Origin: Streptomyces armeniacus
GTDB lineage: Bacteria > Actinomycetota > Actinomycetes > Streptomycetales > Streptomycetaceae
Assembly (NCBI RefSeq): GCF_003355155.1
Contig: NZ_CP031320.1
Span: 3,959,367 to 4,023,366 of the forward strand
Reading direction: 5' to 3'
DNA: 64,000 nt
Shown here piece by piece: positions 7,836 to 15,061 of the stretch. Made by a program: the position numbers and the translations under genes. The number at the start of each line of letters is the position of its first letter. The stretch's first letter is position 1. A model generated the notes under the pieces. The model made no database searches and was not told the origin of the DNA. It saw only the letters and a list, made by a program, of their open reading frames with translations.

Positions 7836-8815
7836 AGGGCGGCGATGAACCACTCGAAGGCCGGCACGGCGGGCGGGAAGGGCGGACGGCCGTTGAGGAC
7901 GCCCAGCAGCTGCCAGTAGCGCTCGACGCGCCGGTCCGTGAACGTCTCCACCTGGTCCGCGAGCCGCGCCCGTTCGTCCCGCGGCATGTCCGCGTCCACG
8001 ATGCGGTGGAGCACCGTACGGGCCCCGGCGCCGTCCGGAGCGGTGCCCGCGGCCACCGCCGCACCGGCGTGCTCGGTGACGCGCGCGGGGTCGTAAGGCA
8101 GCGGCGCCGGACCGGCCGGGCTGTCCGTACCCGCCGGACCGTCCCGGCCATCCGTACCCGCCGTACCGGCCGGTGCGTCGGCGCTCGCGGGTTCGGGCGT
8201 ACCTTCCGCGCCCGCCACCGCCATCTGCCGTACGCGCTGCCGGAAGTCCGGGTCGCCGACCAGTTCCGCCAGCTCCACCCACGCGTCGACCTGCTCCGTG
8301 GTGGGGTCCTCGGGCAGTTCGGCGGGCACCGTGCGCATGGCGTGGGCGAGTTGCGCGCCCTGGGCCTCCGGGTCGATCCCGGCGAACGTGCGGTCGACGA
8401 AGTCGTCGATGATGCGCGTGCGTTCCTCCGCCGACAGCTGGGCGAGCTTGTGCATGAGTGCCATCTCCTCGGTCGTGTCGTGCCGTTCGGCGACCGACCG
8501 CAGCACCGCACGGCGCAGCTTGAGCGTGCGGATCTCGGCGTCCAGAGCGCGGGCGTGCTGGCGCGCGACGTCGGCGATCCCCGCCTGCCCGTCGAGCACC
8601 CACCGGACCGTCTCCAGCCCGAGCCCCAGCTCGCGCAGCGTCCGTACGAGGTCCGCGCGGGCCGTGTCCTCGACGCCGTAGCAGCGGTAGCCGCCCGCTG
8701 AGCGGGCGGTCGGCGGGATGAGCCCGAGGTCGGACCAGTAGCGGATGGTGCGTACGGGAATGCCGGTACGAGCGGAGAGCTGTCCGATCGTGAACAGCTC
8801 GCTGCGGTCGTTCAC
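7823..8815 (-). CDS. MerR-family transcriptional regulator
   Basis: 330 residues. The N-terminus has a clear MerR winged HTH (FTIGQLSARTGIPVRTIRYW, then DLGLIPPTARSAGGYRCY). A dimerisation coiled coil covers roughly residues 75-130. The C-terminal 200 residues are a helical domain with a Thr/Gly/Pro repeat linker (PAGTAGTDGRDGPAGTDSPAGP) and no metal-binding cysteines, so a small-molecule sensor is more likely than a metal sensor. It diverges from the fluoride-exporter operon. A 13-bp perfect inverted repeat lies in the shared spacer, so autoregulation or control of that operon is possible but unproven. Confidence 0.88.
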   Translation of the reverse strand: MNDRSELFTIGQLSARTGIPVRTIRYWSDLGLIPPTARSAGGYRCYGVEDTARADLVRTLRELGLGLETVRWVLDGQAGIADVARQHARALDAEIRTLKLRRAVLRSVAERHDTTEEMALMHKLAQLSAEERTRIIDDFVDRTFAGIDPEAQGAQLAHAMRTVPAELPEDPTTEQVDAWVELAELVGDPDFRQRVRQMAVAGAEGTPEPASADAPAGTAGTDGRDGPAGTDSPAGPAPLPYDPARVTEHAGAAVAAGTAPDGAGARTVLHRIVDADMPRDERARLADQVETFTDRRVERYWQLLGVLNGRPPFPPAVPAFEWFIAALRGA

Positions 8816-8888
8816 GTGAACACCCTCGACCTTCCAGCGGCTGGAGACTCAAGGCGATTCAGGGAAGCACATCCGTACGGCGCCCGGC

Positions 8889-8932
8889 GCCGCCCCTACG
8901 GTGTCCCGCCGGGTGGGCGCCGTAGGGGCGGC
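8889..8932. promoter_or_regulatory. 13-bp perfect inverted repeat at the fluC promoter
   Basis: Arms GCCGCCCCTACGG (8889-8901) and CCGTAGGGGCGGC (8920-8932) are separated by 18 nt. A -10-like TAGCCT sits at 8938-8943, just 5 nt downstream. The position, over the -35/spacer of the rightward promoter and within the MerR/fluC divergent gap, fits an operator for a dimeric regulator. Confidence 0.7.
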
Positions 8933-8937
8933 TCGTC

Positions 8938-9083
8938 TAGCCTTGTGGTCCACAGCGGTCTCCGGGACCGCTGTACGGCGGTGGGGCCCGCCGTACCCGA
9001 ACCGCGGCACCGCCGCCGCCAACGGTCCCTGCTTGCGGTCGACGCACCCGTACGGGTGCCCTGCGGGTAGGAGGCGTGTGTCT
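8938..9083 (+). promoter_or_regulatory. Promoter -10 box and structured leader of the fluoride-exporter operon
   Basis: After the TAGCCT box (8938-8943) the roughly 130-nt leader contains a 9-bp hairpin (ACAGCGGTC at 8952-8960, mate 8966-8974, 5-nt loop). It also holds a 16-bp perfect palindrome GCACCCGTACGGGTGC (9044-9059) ahead of AGGAGG (9069-9074). I see no match to the conserved fluoride (crcB) riboswitch core, so the structure, if functional, is something else. Confidence 0.5.
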
Positions 9084-9575
9084 GTGGAATCCCGGTCACC
9101 GGAATGCCGGTCATCCGGTCGCGTCGCGACCGACGTCGATCTGTCGGTGGCCGCCCGCCCGGCCCCGGCGGCGCGCGGCCAGGGCCCCGTGGTGGCGGTC
9201 GTCGCCCTGGGCGGCGCGGCGGGCGCGGCCGCACGGTACGGCGCCGCGCTGCTCTGGCCGACCGCGCCCGGCGCGTTCCCGTGGACGACGCTGGCGGTGA
9301 ACGCCGTCGGGTGCGCGGTGATCGGCGTGTTCATGGTGGTGATCAGCGAGGTGTGGGCGGCGCACCGGCTGGTGCGGCCGTTCTTCGGTACGGGCGTGCT
9401 CGGCGGGTTCACGACCTTCTCCACGTACGCGGTGGACGCGGAGCGTCTCGTGGATGTGGGAGCGGCGCGTACGGCGCTGGCGTATCTCGGTCTCACGCTG
9501 CTGGTGGCGCTGGCGGCGGTGTGGAGCGCGGGGGCGGCGACCCGCCGCGTACTGGTGTGGAGGAGGCGGCGATGA
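9084..9575 (+). CDS. crcB: Fluoride channel FluC/CrcB, first copy
   Basis: About 163 residues with four membrane segments. The FluC signatures are present: [11 protein letters not shown] at the first helix, the conserved Asn in [13 protein letters not shown], and [13 protein letters not shown], which carries the TTFST turn with its Phe-box residue. FluC proteins are dimeric F- channels that relieve fluoride toxicity. The start is a GTG: AGGAGG at 9069-9074 is 9 nt from GTG 9084 and only 3 nt from GTG 9078, so 9084 is chosen. The N-terminal 35 residues are hydrophilic and unconserved. The stop overlaps the DUF190 start (ATGA), which indicates translational coupling. Confidence 0.92.
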   Translation: MESRSPECRSSGRVATDVDLSVAARPAPAARGQGPVVAVVALGGAAGAAARYGAALLWPTAPGAFPWTTLAVNAVGCAVIGVFMVVISEVWAAHRLVRPFFGTGVLGGFTTFSTYAVDAERLVDVGAARTALAYLGLTLLVALAAVWSAGAATRRVLVWRRRR

Positions 9576-10048
9576 CCCGACGGGACACCCGGCGGAACGA
9601 CCGGCGGGACAGCGGTGGCAGGCCGGACCCGGGCGGCGGCAACCGGTCGACCCGGCTGACGGGTACCGCCACGAGGGTCACCGTTTTCGTGGGTGAGAAC
9701 GACCTGTGGCACCACAGGCCGCTGTACTCCGAGATCGTCCTCCGTGCGCGCGAGGCCGGGCTGGCGGGCGCGAGCGTGTTCCGGGGCATCGAGGGCTTCG
9801 GCGCCTCGTCGCTGATCCACACGCAGCGGCTGCTGTCACTCAGCGAGGACCTGCCGGTGGCGGTCGTGATCGTGGACTCGCGCGAGCGCGTCGAGGCGTT
9901 CCTGCCGCAGCTCGACGAGCTGGTGGCGGAGGGACTGGTGATCATGGACGACTGCGAGGTCATCCGGTACGCGGGCCGGGAGACCGCGGACGGGGAGGCT
10001 GGGGACGTGTCGGACGGGGAGGCTGCAGGCGGGGAGCGGGTCACGTGA
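9572..10048 (+). CDS. DUF190 (PII-like) protein
   Basis: 158 residues. After a charged, Arg/Asp-rich N-terminus of about 30 residues comes the DUF190 core: [20 protein letters not shown], then [18 protein letters not shown] and the [16 protein letters not shown] strand. The family has a ferredoxin-like, PII-related fold and is repeatedly found with crcB genes; its biochemical role is unsettled. Here it overlaps both flanking fluC genes by 4 bases, so the three products are probably made in fixed ratio. The C-terminal tail is a Gly/Asp/Glu/Ala repeat. Confidence 0.9.
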   Translation: MTRRDTRRNDRRDSGGRPDPGGGNRSTRLTGTATRVTVFVGENDLWHHRPLYSEIVLRAREAGLAGASVFRGIEGFGASSLIHTQRLLSLSEDLPVAVVIVDSRERVEAFLPQLDELVAEGLVIMDDCEVIRYAGRETADGEAGDVSDGEAAGGERVT

Positions 10049-10419
10049 ACTGGCTGCTCGTCCTGCTCGGCGGAGCCGTCGGCGCTCCCCTCCGGTACCT
10101 CACCGACCGCGCCGTACAGCGCCGGCACGCCACCGTCTTCCCCTGGGGGACGTTCGCCGTGAACGTCGCGGGCTGCCTCCTGCTGGGCCTCGTCGCGGGC
10201 GCGGGCGCGGCGGGGGCGGCGTCCTCGCAGGTGCAGCTGCTCGTGGGGACGGGCCTGTGCGGGGCGTTGACGACGTACTCCACGTTCTCGTACGAGACCC
10301 TGCGGCTCGCCGAGGACGGCGCGGGCCTCCTCGCCGCGGCCAACGTGGCCGCGGCGGTGACGGCGGGCCTGGGCGCCGCGTTCGCGGGCGTCGCGGCGGC
10401 GGAGGCGCTGTGGGCGTAG
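10045..10419 (+). CDS. crcB: Fluoride channel FluC/CrcB, second copy
   Basis: 124 residues, four membrane segments, signatures [27 protein letters not shown] and [15 protein letters not shown]. Compared with the first copy the turn is TTYST instead of TTFST. Two divergent paralogues in tandem suggest a heterodimeric antiparallel channel, as proposed for paired fluC genes in Gram-positives. The GTG at 10045 overlaps the DUF190 stop (GTGA). Confidence 0.92.
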   Translation: MNWLLVLLGGAVGAPLRYLTDRAVQRRHATVFPWGTFAVNVAGCLLLGLVAGAGAAGAASSQVQLLVGTGLCGALTTYSTFSYETLRLAEDGAGLLAAANVAAAVTAGLGAAFAGVAAAEALWA

Positions 10420-10563
10420 CGGATCCGGCGTCCGATCGGCGTCCGGTCCGTTGTCACCCCGCCCGGCTAGTCTCTGGAACGTAGCCATCGAGGCCAGCCC
10501 TGTCCCGGGCGCCGTTCCGGCACAGCACGGGCGCGCGCCGGCCAGAACCCGGAGGTTGTCATC

Positions 10564-11118
10564 GTGCGCAAGGTCGTTTCGGCTCTGTTCGTCTCCGTGG
10601 ACGGTGTCGCCGAGTCACCGGACCAGTGGCAGTTCGACTTCGACGAGGAGATGGGGGAGGTGCTCACCACCACGCTGGAGACCACCGACACGGTGCTCCT
10701 CGGGCGGGTCACGTACTCCGAGTGGGCGGGCTACTGGCCGACGGTGACCAGCGGCGAGGACGTGGGGTTCGCCAACTGGATCAACAATTCGCCCAAGTAC
10801 GTCGCCTCGACCACGCTGGACAACGTCGACCTCTGGGCCAACAGCAGCCTCATCAAGGGCGATCTGGCCGCCGCCGTCCGGCAGCTCAAGGCCGGCGAGG
10901 GCAAGGGCATCTCGGTCGCGGGCAGCCCCGGCCTGGTGCGTTCCCTGGTGGACCAGGGACTGGTCGACGAACTGGTGCTGCTCATCCACCCGGTGATCGC
11001 CGGAGAGGGCCGCAAGAAGCTGTTCGCCGACGACACCTCGATGAAGAAGCTCGAGCTGGTGAGTGCCAAGCCGTCCAGCAGCGGCGTGATCATCGCGACG
11101 TACCGCCCGGCGGACTGA
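10564..11118 (+). CDS. Dihydrofolate reductase-family protein (RibD C-terminal domain)
   Basis: 184 residues forming a single RibD_C/DHFR-like domain. It begins RKVVSALFVSVDGVAESP, has the NADPH-binding VLLGRVTYSEWAGYW and the late SVAGSPGLVRSLVDQGLVDELVLLIHPVIAGEG segment typical of YyaP/YwjB-like reductases. The reaction is unknown; the fold predicts NADPH-dependent reduction of a pterin- or flavin-like ring. GTG start. It is monocistronic and followed by a strong hairpin at 11142-11175. Confidence 0.87.
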   Translation: MRKVVSALFVSVDGVAESPDQWQFDFDEEMGEVLTTTLETTDTVLLGRVTYSEWAGYWPTVTSGEDVGFANWINNSPKYVASTTLDNVDLWANSSLIKGDLAAAVRQLKAGEGKGISVAGSPGLVRSLVDQGLVDELVLLIHPVIAGEGRKKLFADDTSMKKLELVSAKPSSSGVIIATYRPAD

Positions 11119-11141
11119 CCCCTCCGCGCCGTCCACGGCGC

Positions 11142-11175
11142 GGGCCCCGGCCACCGTACGAGGCGGCCGGGGCCC
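11142..11175. terminator. Bidirectional hairpin terminator
   Basis: An 11-bp perfect stem (GGGCCCCGGCC at 11142-11152, mate 11165-11175) with a 12-nt loop lies between the convergent reductase and small membrane-protein genes. There is no U-tract, which is usual for Streptomyces. Confidence 0.7.
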
Positions 11176-11202
11176 CCGTCCGTGCGTGTACGGGGCGGCG
11201 GC

Positions 11203-11610
11203 TCAGGGCCGCGGGTCCGAGCCGCCGAGGCCCCGGCGGAGGGCGCGGGCGCACCAGCCGATGACGACGGCGTTCACCAGGGCGCCGAGGCCGACGGCGA
11301 CGAGGATCATCGAGCTGTGGTCCGGCAGCACGAGCAGGACGAGGCTCACCGGTGCGGTCGCGAGCACCGGCCACACTCCGGCGAAGGAGGCGTCCGGGTT
11401 GTCGCCGCTGCTCACGACGAGCGCCCAGACGAGCAGGCCCGCGCAGACGGCGAGGTAGACGCGCGCGAGGACGCTGCCGAGAGCGCTGCGGAGGGCGCGC
11501 GTCAGGGAGTTGGCGGACCCGGAGCCGGGCGTGGGGCCGGACCCGGATCCGGGCGCGGAGTCGGTCATGGCGGCGGTCTCCTCGTGTGTGGTGCTGGCGC
11601 TGGCGCTCAT
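11203..11610 (-). CDS. Small membrane protein (SCO4225-like)
   Basis: 135 residues. A Ser/Gly/Pro-rich cytosolic N-terminus of about 35 residues leads to three hydrophobic segments (VYLAVCAGLLVWALVV; VWPVLATAPVSLVLLVLP; SMILVAVGLGALVNAVVIGW) and an Arg-rich tail. It resembles the Streptomyces family annotated as SCO4225, for which I know no function. AGAGGAA lies about 9 nt before the ATG. It is downstream of and co-directional with the response regulator/kinase pair but about 90 bp away from it, so operon membership is uncertain. Confidence 0.7.
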   Translation of the reverse strand: MSASASTTHEETAAMTDSAPGSGSGPTPGSGSANSLTRALRSALGSVLARVYLAVCAGLLVWALVVSSGDNPDASFAGVWPVLATAPVSLVLLVLPDHSSMILVAVGLGALVNAVVIGWCARALRRGLGGSDPRP

Positions 11611-11703
11611 CGGGGCGGATTCCTCTCGTGGTGGTGTAGCCGTACGGTGGCCGGCCGGCCGGCCACCGTACGGCCGGGCTGCGGCGGCAGGGGTGCGGGG
11701 CGG

Positions 11704-12378
11704 TCAGCCGTGGGCCCCCGGAGGGTTGGCGCGGACCAGGCCCAGGTCGTAGGCGAGGATCGTCGCCTGCACCCGGCTGCGCAGTTCGAGCTTCCGCAGC
11801 AGCGCGTTCACGTGGGACTTGACGGTGCCGACGGTGATGCCGAGTTCGGCGGCGATCGCCGCGTTGTCGAGCCCCGACGCGATGAGGGTGAGGACGTAGC
11901 GCTCGCGTGCGGTGAGCCGGTCCAGGTGCCCCGTGTCCTGCCCGGGGCGTGGCGGTCCGGCGGCGTAGTGGCCGATGAGCCGCCGGGTCGCGGACGGGGC
12001 GAGGACGCCCTCCCCGGCGGCCACGACCCGGATGCCGTGCAGCAGTTCGGCCGCCTGCACGTCCTTGAGCAGGAAGCCGGACGCACCGGCGTGCAGCGCG
12101 TCGAAGACGTACGCGTCGAGGTCGAACGTGGTCAGCGCCAGAACGCGGGGCGGGTTCTCCCGTCCGGTGAGGATGCGCGTGGCGGCGATGCCGTCGAGTC
12201 CCGGCATCCGTACGTCCATCACCACCACGTCGGGCGTGAGGCGTTCGGCGAGGCTCACCGCGGCGGCGCCGTCGCCCGCCTCACCGACGACGGTCAGGTC
12301 CGGCTCGGCGTCGATGACGGCGGTGAGGCCCGCCCGTACGACGACCTGGTCGTCGACGACCAGTACACGGACGGTCAT
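11704..12378 (-). CDS. NarL/LuxR-type response regulator
   Basis: 224 residues. The receiver domain has the acidic pair in VLVVDD, phospho-acceptor Asp55 in VVVMDVRMPG, the conserved Thr in LALTTFD and Lys in FLLKD. The C-terminal LuxR HTH reads LTARERYVLTLIASGLDNAA then TVKSHVNALLRKL. It forms a two-component system with the overlapping histidine kinase (ATGA overlap, kinase upstream). This is a typical NarL-family regulator that binds DNA as a dimer; targets are unknown. Confidence 0.93.
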   Translation of the reverse strand: MTVRVLVVDDQVVVRAGLTAVIDAEPDLTVVGEAGDGAAAVSLAERLTPDVVVMDVRMPGLDGIAATRILTGRENPPRVLALTTFDLDAYVFDALHAGASGFLLKDVQAAELLHGIRVVAAGEGVLAPSATRRLIGHYAAGPPRPGQDTGHLDRLTARERYVLTLIASGLDNAAIAAELGITVGTVKSHVNALLRKLELRSRVQATILAYDLGLVRANPPGAHG

Positions 12379-14846
12379 CGCGTTCCCTCCTCGGGCGCAG
12401 GCGCCGCCGGTGCTGCCGGTGCCGCCGGTGCCGCCGTGGCCGTGGCCGCGTCCGTCGGGACGTCCGGCACGGTGGTCAGGGGCAGGCTCAGCAGGAGCCT
12501 GCCCGGCTGTTCGCTGGTCAGGGTGCCGCCGAGCGTGGCGGCCCGTGCCTCCAGCCGCTCCCGTACGGTGCGGCGGGTGGCGCGGGGCACGCCGGTCGCG
12601 GAGAGGGTCAGCGCCCGGTCGGTGGCGTCGAAGACGAGCGAGGCGGGCTCGTCGCCGCCGGCCTCCAGCACGGTCTCGGCGGCGCGGTACGCGGCGAGGT
12701 CCACCTCGGCGGGCAGCCGTTCCGGCATCCGTTCGGTGAGCCGCACCTCCACCCGGCGGCCGGTGGCCCGCCACTGGTGGGCGAGCAGGTCGAGGGCCTG
12801 GAGCGTGGGCTGCGGGCGGAGTTCGCCGGGCTGCTCCCCGGCCCGTACGGTCTCCAGCAGCGCCCGCATGGCGGCCAGCGCGGCGCGGGCCCGCTCCGCG
12901 GTCTCCGCGAGCCGTCCCGCCTCCGCCTCCTCGACCACCTCGGCGGTGCGTGCCAGCACGGTGGTCTCCAACCCTGTGGTGATACGGCGGCGTTCGGCCC
13001 ACGCGTCCCGTACTGCCTCCTCCGTCCACGCGGCGAGACGCCCCTCGTGCGTGTCCCGTGCGGTCCGCCGCCGGCTCCCGTAGCGGGCACCGGCGTACCA
13101 GGCCGTGCCGTTCGCCGCCGCCGCGGCGGCGGTCGCGGCCACGGCGACGAGCCACACAGGTGCGGCCGTGCCGCGGTCGAGGACGGCGGCGGTCACGGCG
13201 CCCGCGTGGACGGCGGCGGCCGGCGCGACTCCGTACGGAGTCGGGAACGCGCACCGTACGGAGTCGTTTTCCGTCGGCGGGAACGCGCACCGTACGGAGT
13301 CACTTTCCGCGGCCCGCCGCGCCGCCACCATGGCGAGGGCCGCGCACCCCGTGAGCAGGCTGAGCCCGACGGGCAGCAGCACCGGGCCCGCGTACGCGCT
13401 CACCGCCATCGCCACCGGCCACAGCCCGGCCAGCGCGACCACGGTGCCCAGCGCCGTACGCGGCGCGCGCCGCAGCCACAGCAGCGCGAGCGCCTGCGCC
13501 GTGGCGAGCAGCGCGAAGAGCGCGCCGGCGGACACTCCGGACCCGGCCGCCTGCGTGTCGTCCCGTATGACGAGGAACGGCAGCAGCGGCTGCAGGCACA
13601 GTCCCGCGGCGGCGACGCACTGCGCGACGCGGTACGCACGCGGCACGGAGGGCGACGCCGACGCCGTAGGCCCCGGCAGCACCGCCCGTACCTCCCAGCC
13701 GCCGTCCGGCGTCGGCCCCGTCGTGAGCGTGCCGCCCGCCTCCCGCGCGCGGCCGCGCAGCAGGTTCTGACCCCGCCCGCCGCCGAGCCCCGCGCCGCGC
13801 GGCGTACCGCCGCCGGACGCGTCCGGCGGCGCGTTGCGTACGACGACCTCCGTGCCGCCGTCCCCGTACGTGCAGCGCACGGTGGTGGCGGCGCCGGAGG
13901 CGTGGCGTACGACGTTGGTCATCGCCTCGCGGACGATGCCGTACGCGGCGTCCCCCGCGGTGCCCTCCGGAAGGGACTCGATGTCGCAGGTGACCGGCTG
14001 GCCGAGGGCGCGGAAGCCGGCGACGAGCTCCCGCAGCCGCTCCTCCGGCAGCGGCAGGTCCTCCGCCGAGGGCGCCGGCGCCCGTACGGCACTCAGCGCG
14101 CGGGTCACCTCGCGGCCGGTCCCGGCTGCGAACCGTACGGCTTCCCCGGCCAGTTCCGGGCGGCGTTCGCGGAGGCCGAGCGCGGCCTCGACGGTCACCA
14201 CGATCGCCGTCAGGTGGTGCGCGCTGACGTCGTGCAACTCGCGTTCCATACGGGCGCGTTCCGCCGCGGGAAGACGGTGCCGTTCGGCCTCCGCACGGCG
14301 CAGCCGGCGCTCGGCGTTCCGCCGGGCGGTGCGCAGCCGCCGTACGTGCAGCCCCGTGCCGGTGGTGGCGGCGTAGAGGAGCGCGGTGAGCACGAGGTCG
14401 AGGCCCTGGCTGCCGCCGAGACCGTGCAGGCTGATGCCGTGCACGAGCTGCCACGCCGCGAGCGTCGCCACGCACAGCAGCGCGGTGCCGGTGTCCCGTT
14501 CGACGGCCACCGTGCACAGGGCCAGCGCGACGCCCGCCGTGCCGAGCACGGCCACTGCACCCGCGGGCAGCGGCCCCGCGCCGACGGCGCAGACGGCGGC
14601 CACCAGGACGAGCACCGGCACCGGGCGAGTACGGCGGGCCGCGAGCGCGGCGGCCACCAGACCGCAGGCGAGGGCGGCGGCCAGGAGCTCCGCGGCCGTC
14701 GGCCCGGCACCGCGCAGCAGCGCGGCACCGGGCCAGACCGCGGCCTGGGCGCCGAGCAGCAGGACCGGCAGGAGCCGGTCGAGCAGGACCGGGAAGGGCC
14801 GGTCGAGCAGGACCGGGAGGAGCCGGCCGTGGGTTCGTTCCGTCAC
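12375..14846 (-). CDS. Double-module sensor histidine kinase with a degenerate second kinase unit
   Basis: 823 residues, about twice the usual length for a HisKA_3 kinase. Residues 1-165 are membrane-spanning. The first kinase module has His205 in ERELHDVSAHH and the N-box REAMTNVVRHA (306-316). A second membrane block covers about 405-585. A second module (about 605-790) aligns with DHp+ATPase, but the phospho-acceptor is Glu627 (TTGLET where ELHD should be), and the N-box Asn is lost (RAAETVLEAGG). It therefore looks like an active kinase fused to a pseudokinase. A 12-residue tandem peptide (DSVRCAFP twice) sits near 515-537. The GTG start has no clear Shine-Dalgarno; TAGCCT a few bases upstream suggests a leaderless mRNA. 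Confidence 0.88.
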   Translation of the reverse strand: MTERTHGRLLPVLLDRPFPVLLDRLLPVLLLGAQAAVWPGAALLRGAGPTAAELLAAALACGLVAAALAARRTRPVPVLVLVAAVCAVGAGPLPAGAVAVLGTAGVALALCTVAVERDTGTALLCVATLAAWQLVHGISLHGLGGSQGLDLVLTALLYAATTGTGLHVRRLRTARRNAERRLRRAEAERHRLPAAERARMERELHDVSAHHLTAIVVTVEAALGLRERRPELAGEAVRFAAGTGREVTRALSAVRAPAPSAEDLPLPEERLRELVAGFRALGQPVTCDIESLPEGTAGDAAYGIVREAMTNVVRHASGAATTVRCTYGDGGTEVVVRNAPPDASGGGTPRGAGLGGGRGQNLLRGRAREAGGTLTTGPTPDGGWEVRAVLPGPTASASPSVPRAYRVAQCVAAAGLCLQPLLPFLVIRDDTQAAGSGVSAGALFALLATAQALALLWLRRAPRTALGTVVALAGLWPVAMAVSAYAGPVLLPVGLSLLTGCAALAMVAARRAAESDSVRCAFPPTENDSVRCAFPTPYGVAPAAAVHAGAVTAAVLDRGTAAPVWLVAVAATAAAAAANGTAWYAGARYGSRRRTARDTHEGRLAAWTEEAVRDAWAERRRITTGLETTVLARTAEVVEEAEAGRLAETAERARAALAAMRALLETVRAGEQPGELRPQPTLQALDLLAHQWRATGRRVEVRLTERMPERLPAEVDLAAYRAAETVLEAGGDEPASLVFDATDRALTLSATGVPRATRRTVRERLEARAATLGGTLTSEQPGRLLLSLPLTTVPDVPTDAATATAAPAAPAAPAAPAPEEGTR
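13226..13309. repeat. 18-bp palindrome plus 36-bp tandem repeat inside the kinase gene
   Basis: CGACTCCGTACGGAGTCG (13226-13243) is a perfect palindrome. It is followed by two copies of a 31-bp block starting GGGAACGCGCACCGTACGG (13243-13273 and 13279-13309) with only a 2-base difference near the end. The 36-bp period keeps frame and encodes the duplicated DSVRCAFP peptide in a loop between membrane segments. Confidence 0.85.
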
Positions 14847-15061
14847 GTGCTCAGGCTAGGGACACCCGCGGGCGGCGGGCATCGGGCCGCAGGGCGAGCA
14901 CGGCGTCTAACCGCGGGTGGAGACGGCACCGCCCGGGAGGCGTACGGAGGGTGCCGGCCCCACCACCCGACGGGTGCTGCCCGGATGGGCAACGGCACCC
15001 GCGGCGGCGATCGTTTCCGGCAGGGCCTTTTGGCCACCCGAGGGATCGAACTGGGGGAACA

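Noticed and set aside
8944..9075. Fluoride riboswitch before fluC
   Set aside because: The conserved pseudoknot core of the crcB motif is not visible in the leader despite strong hairpins.
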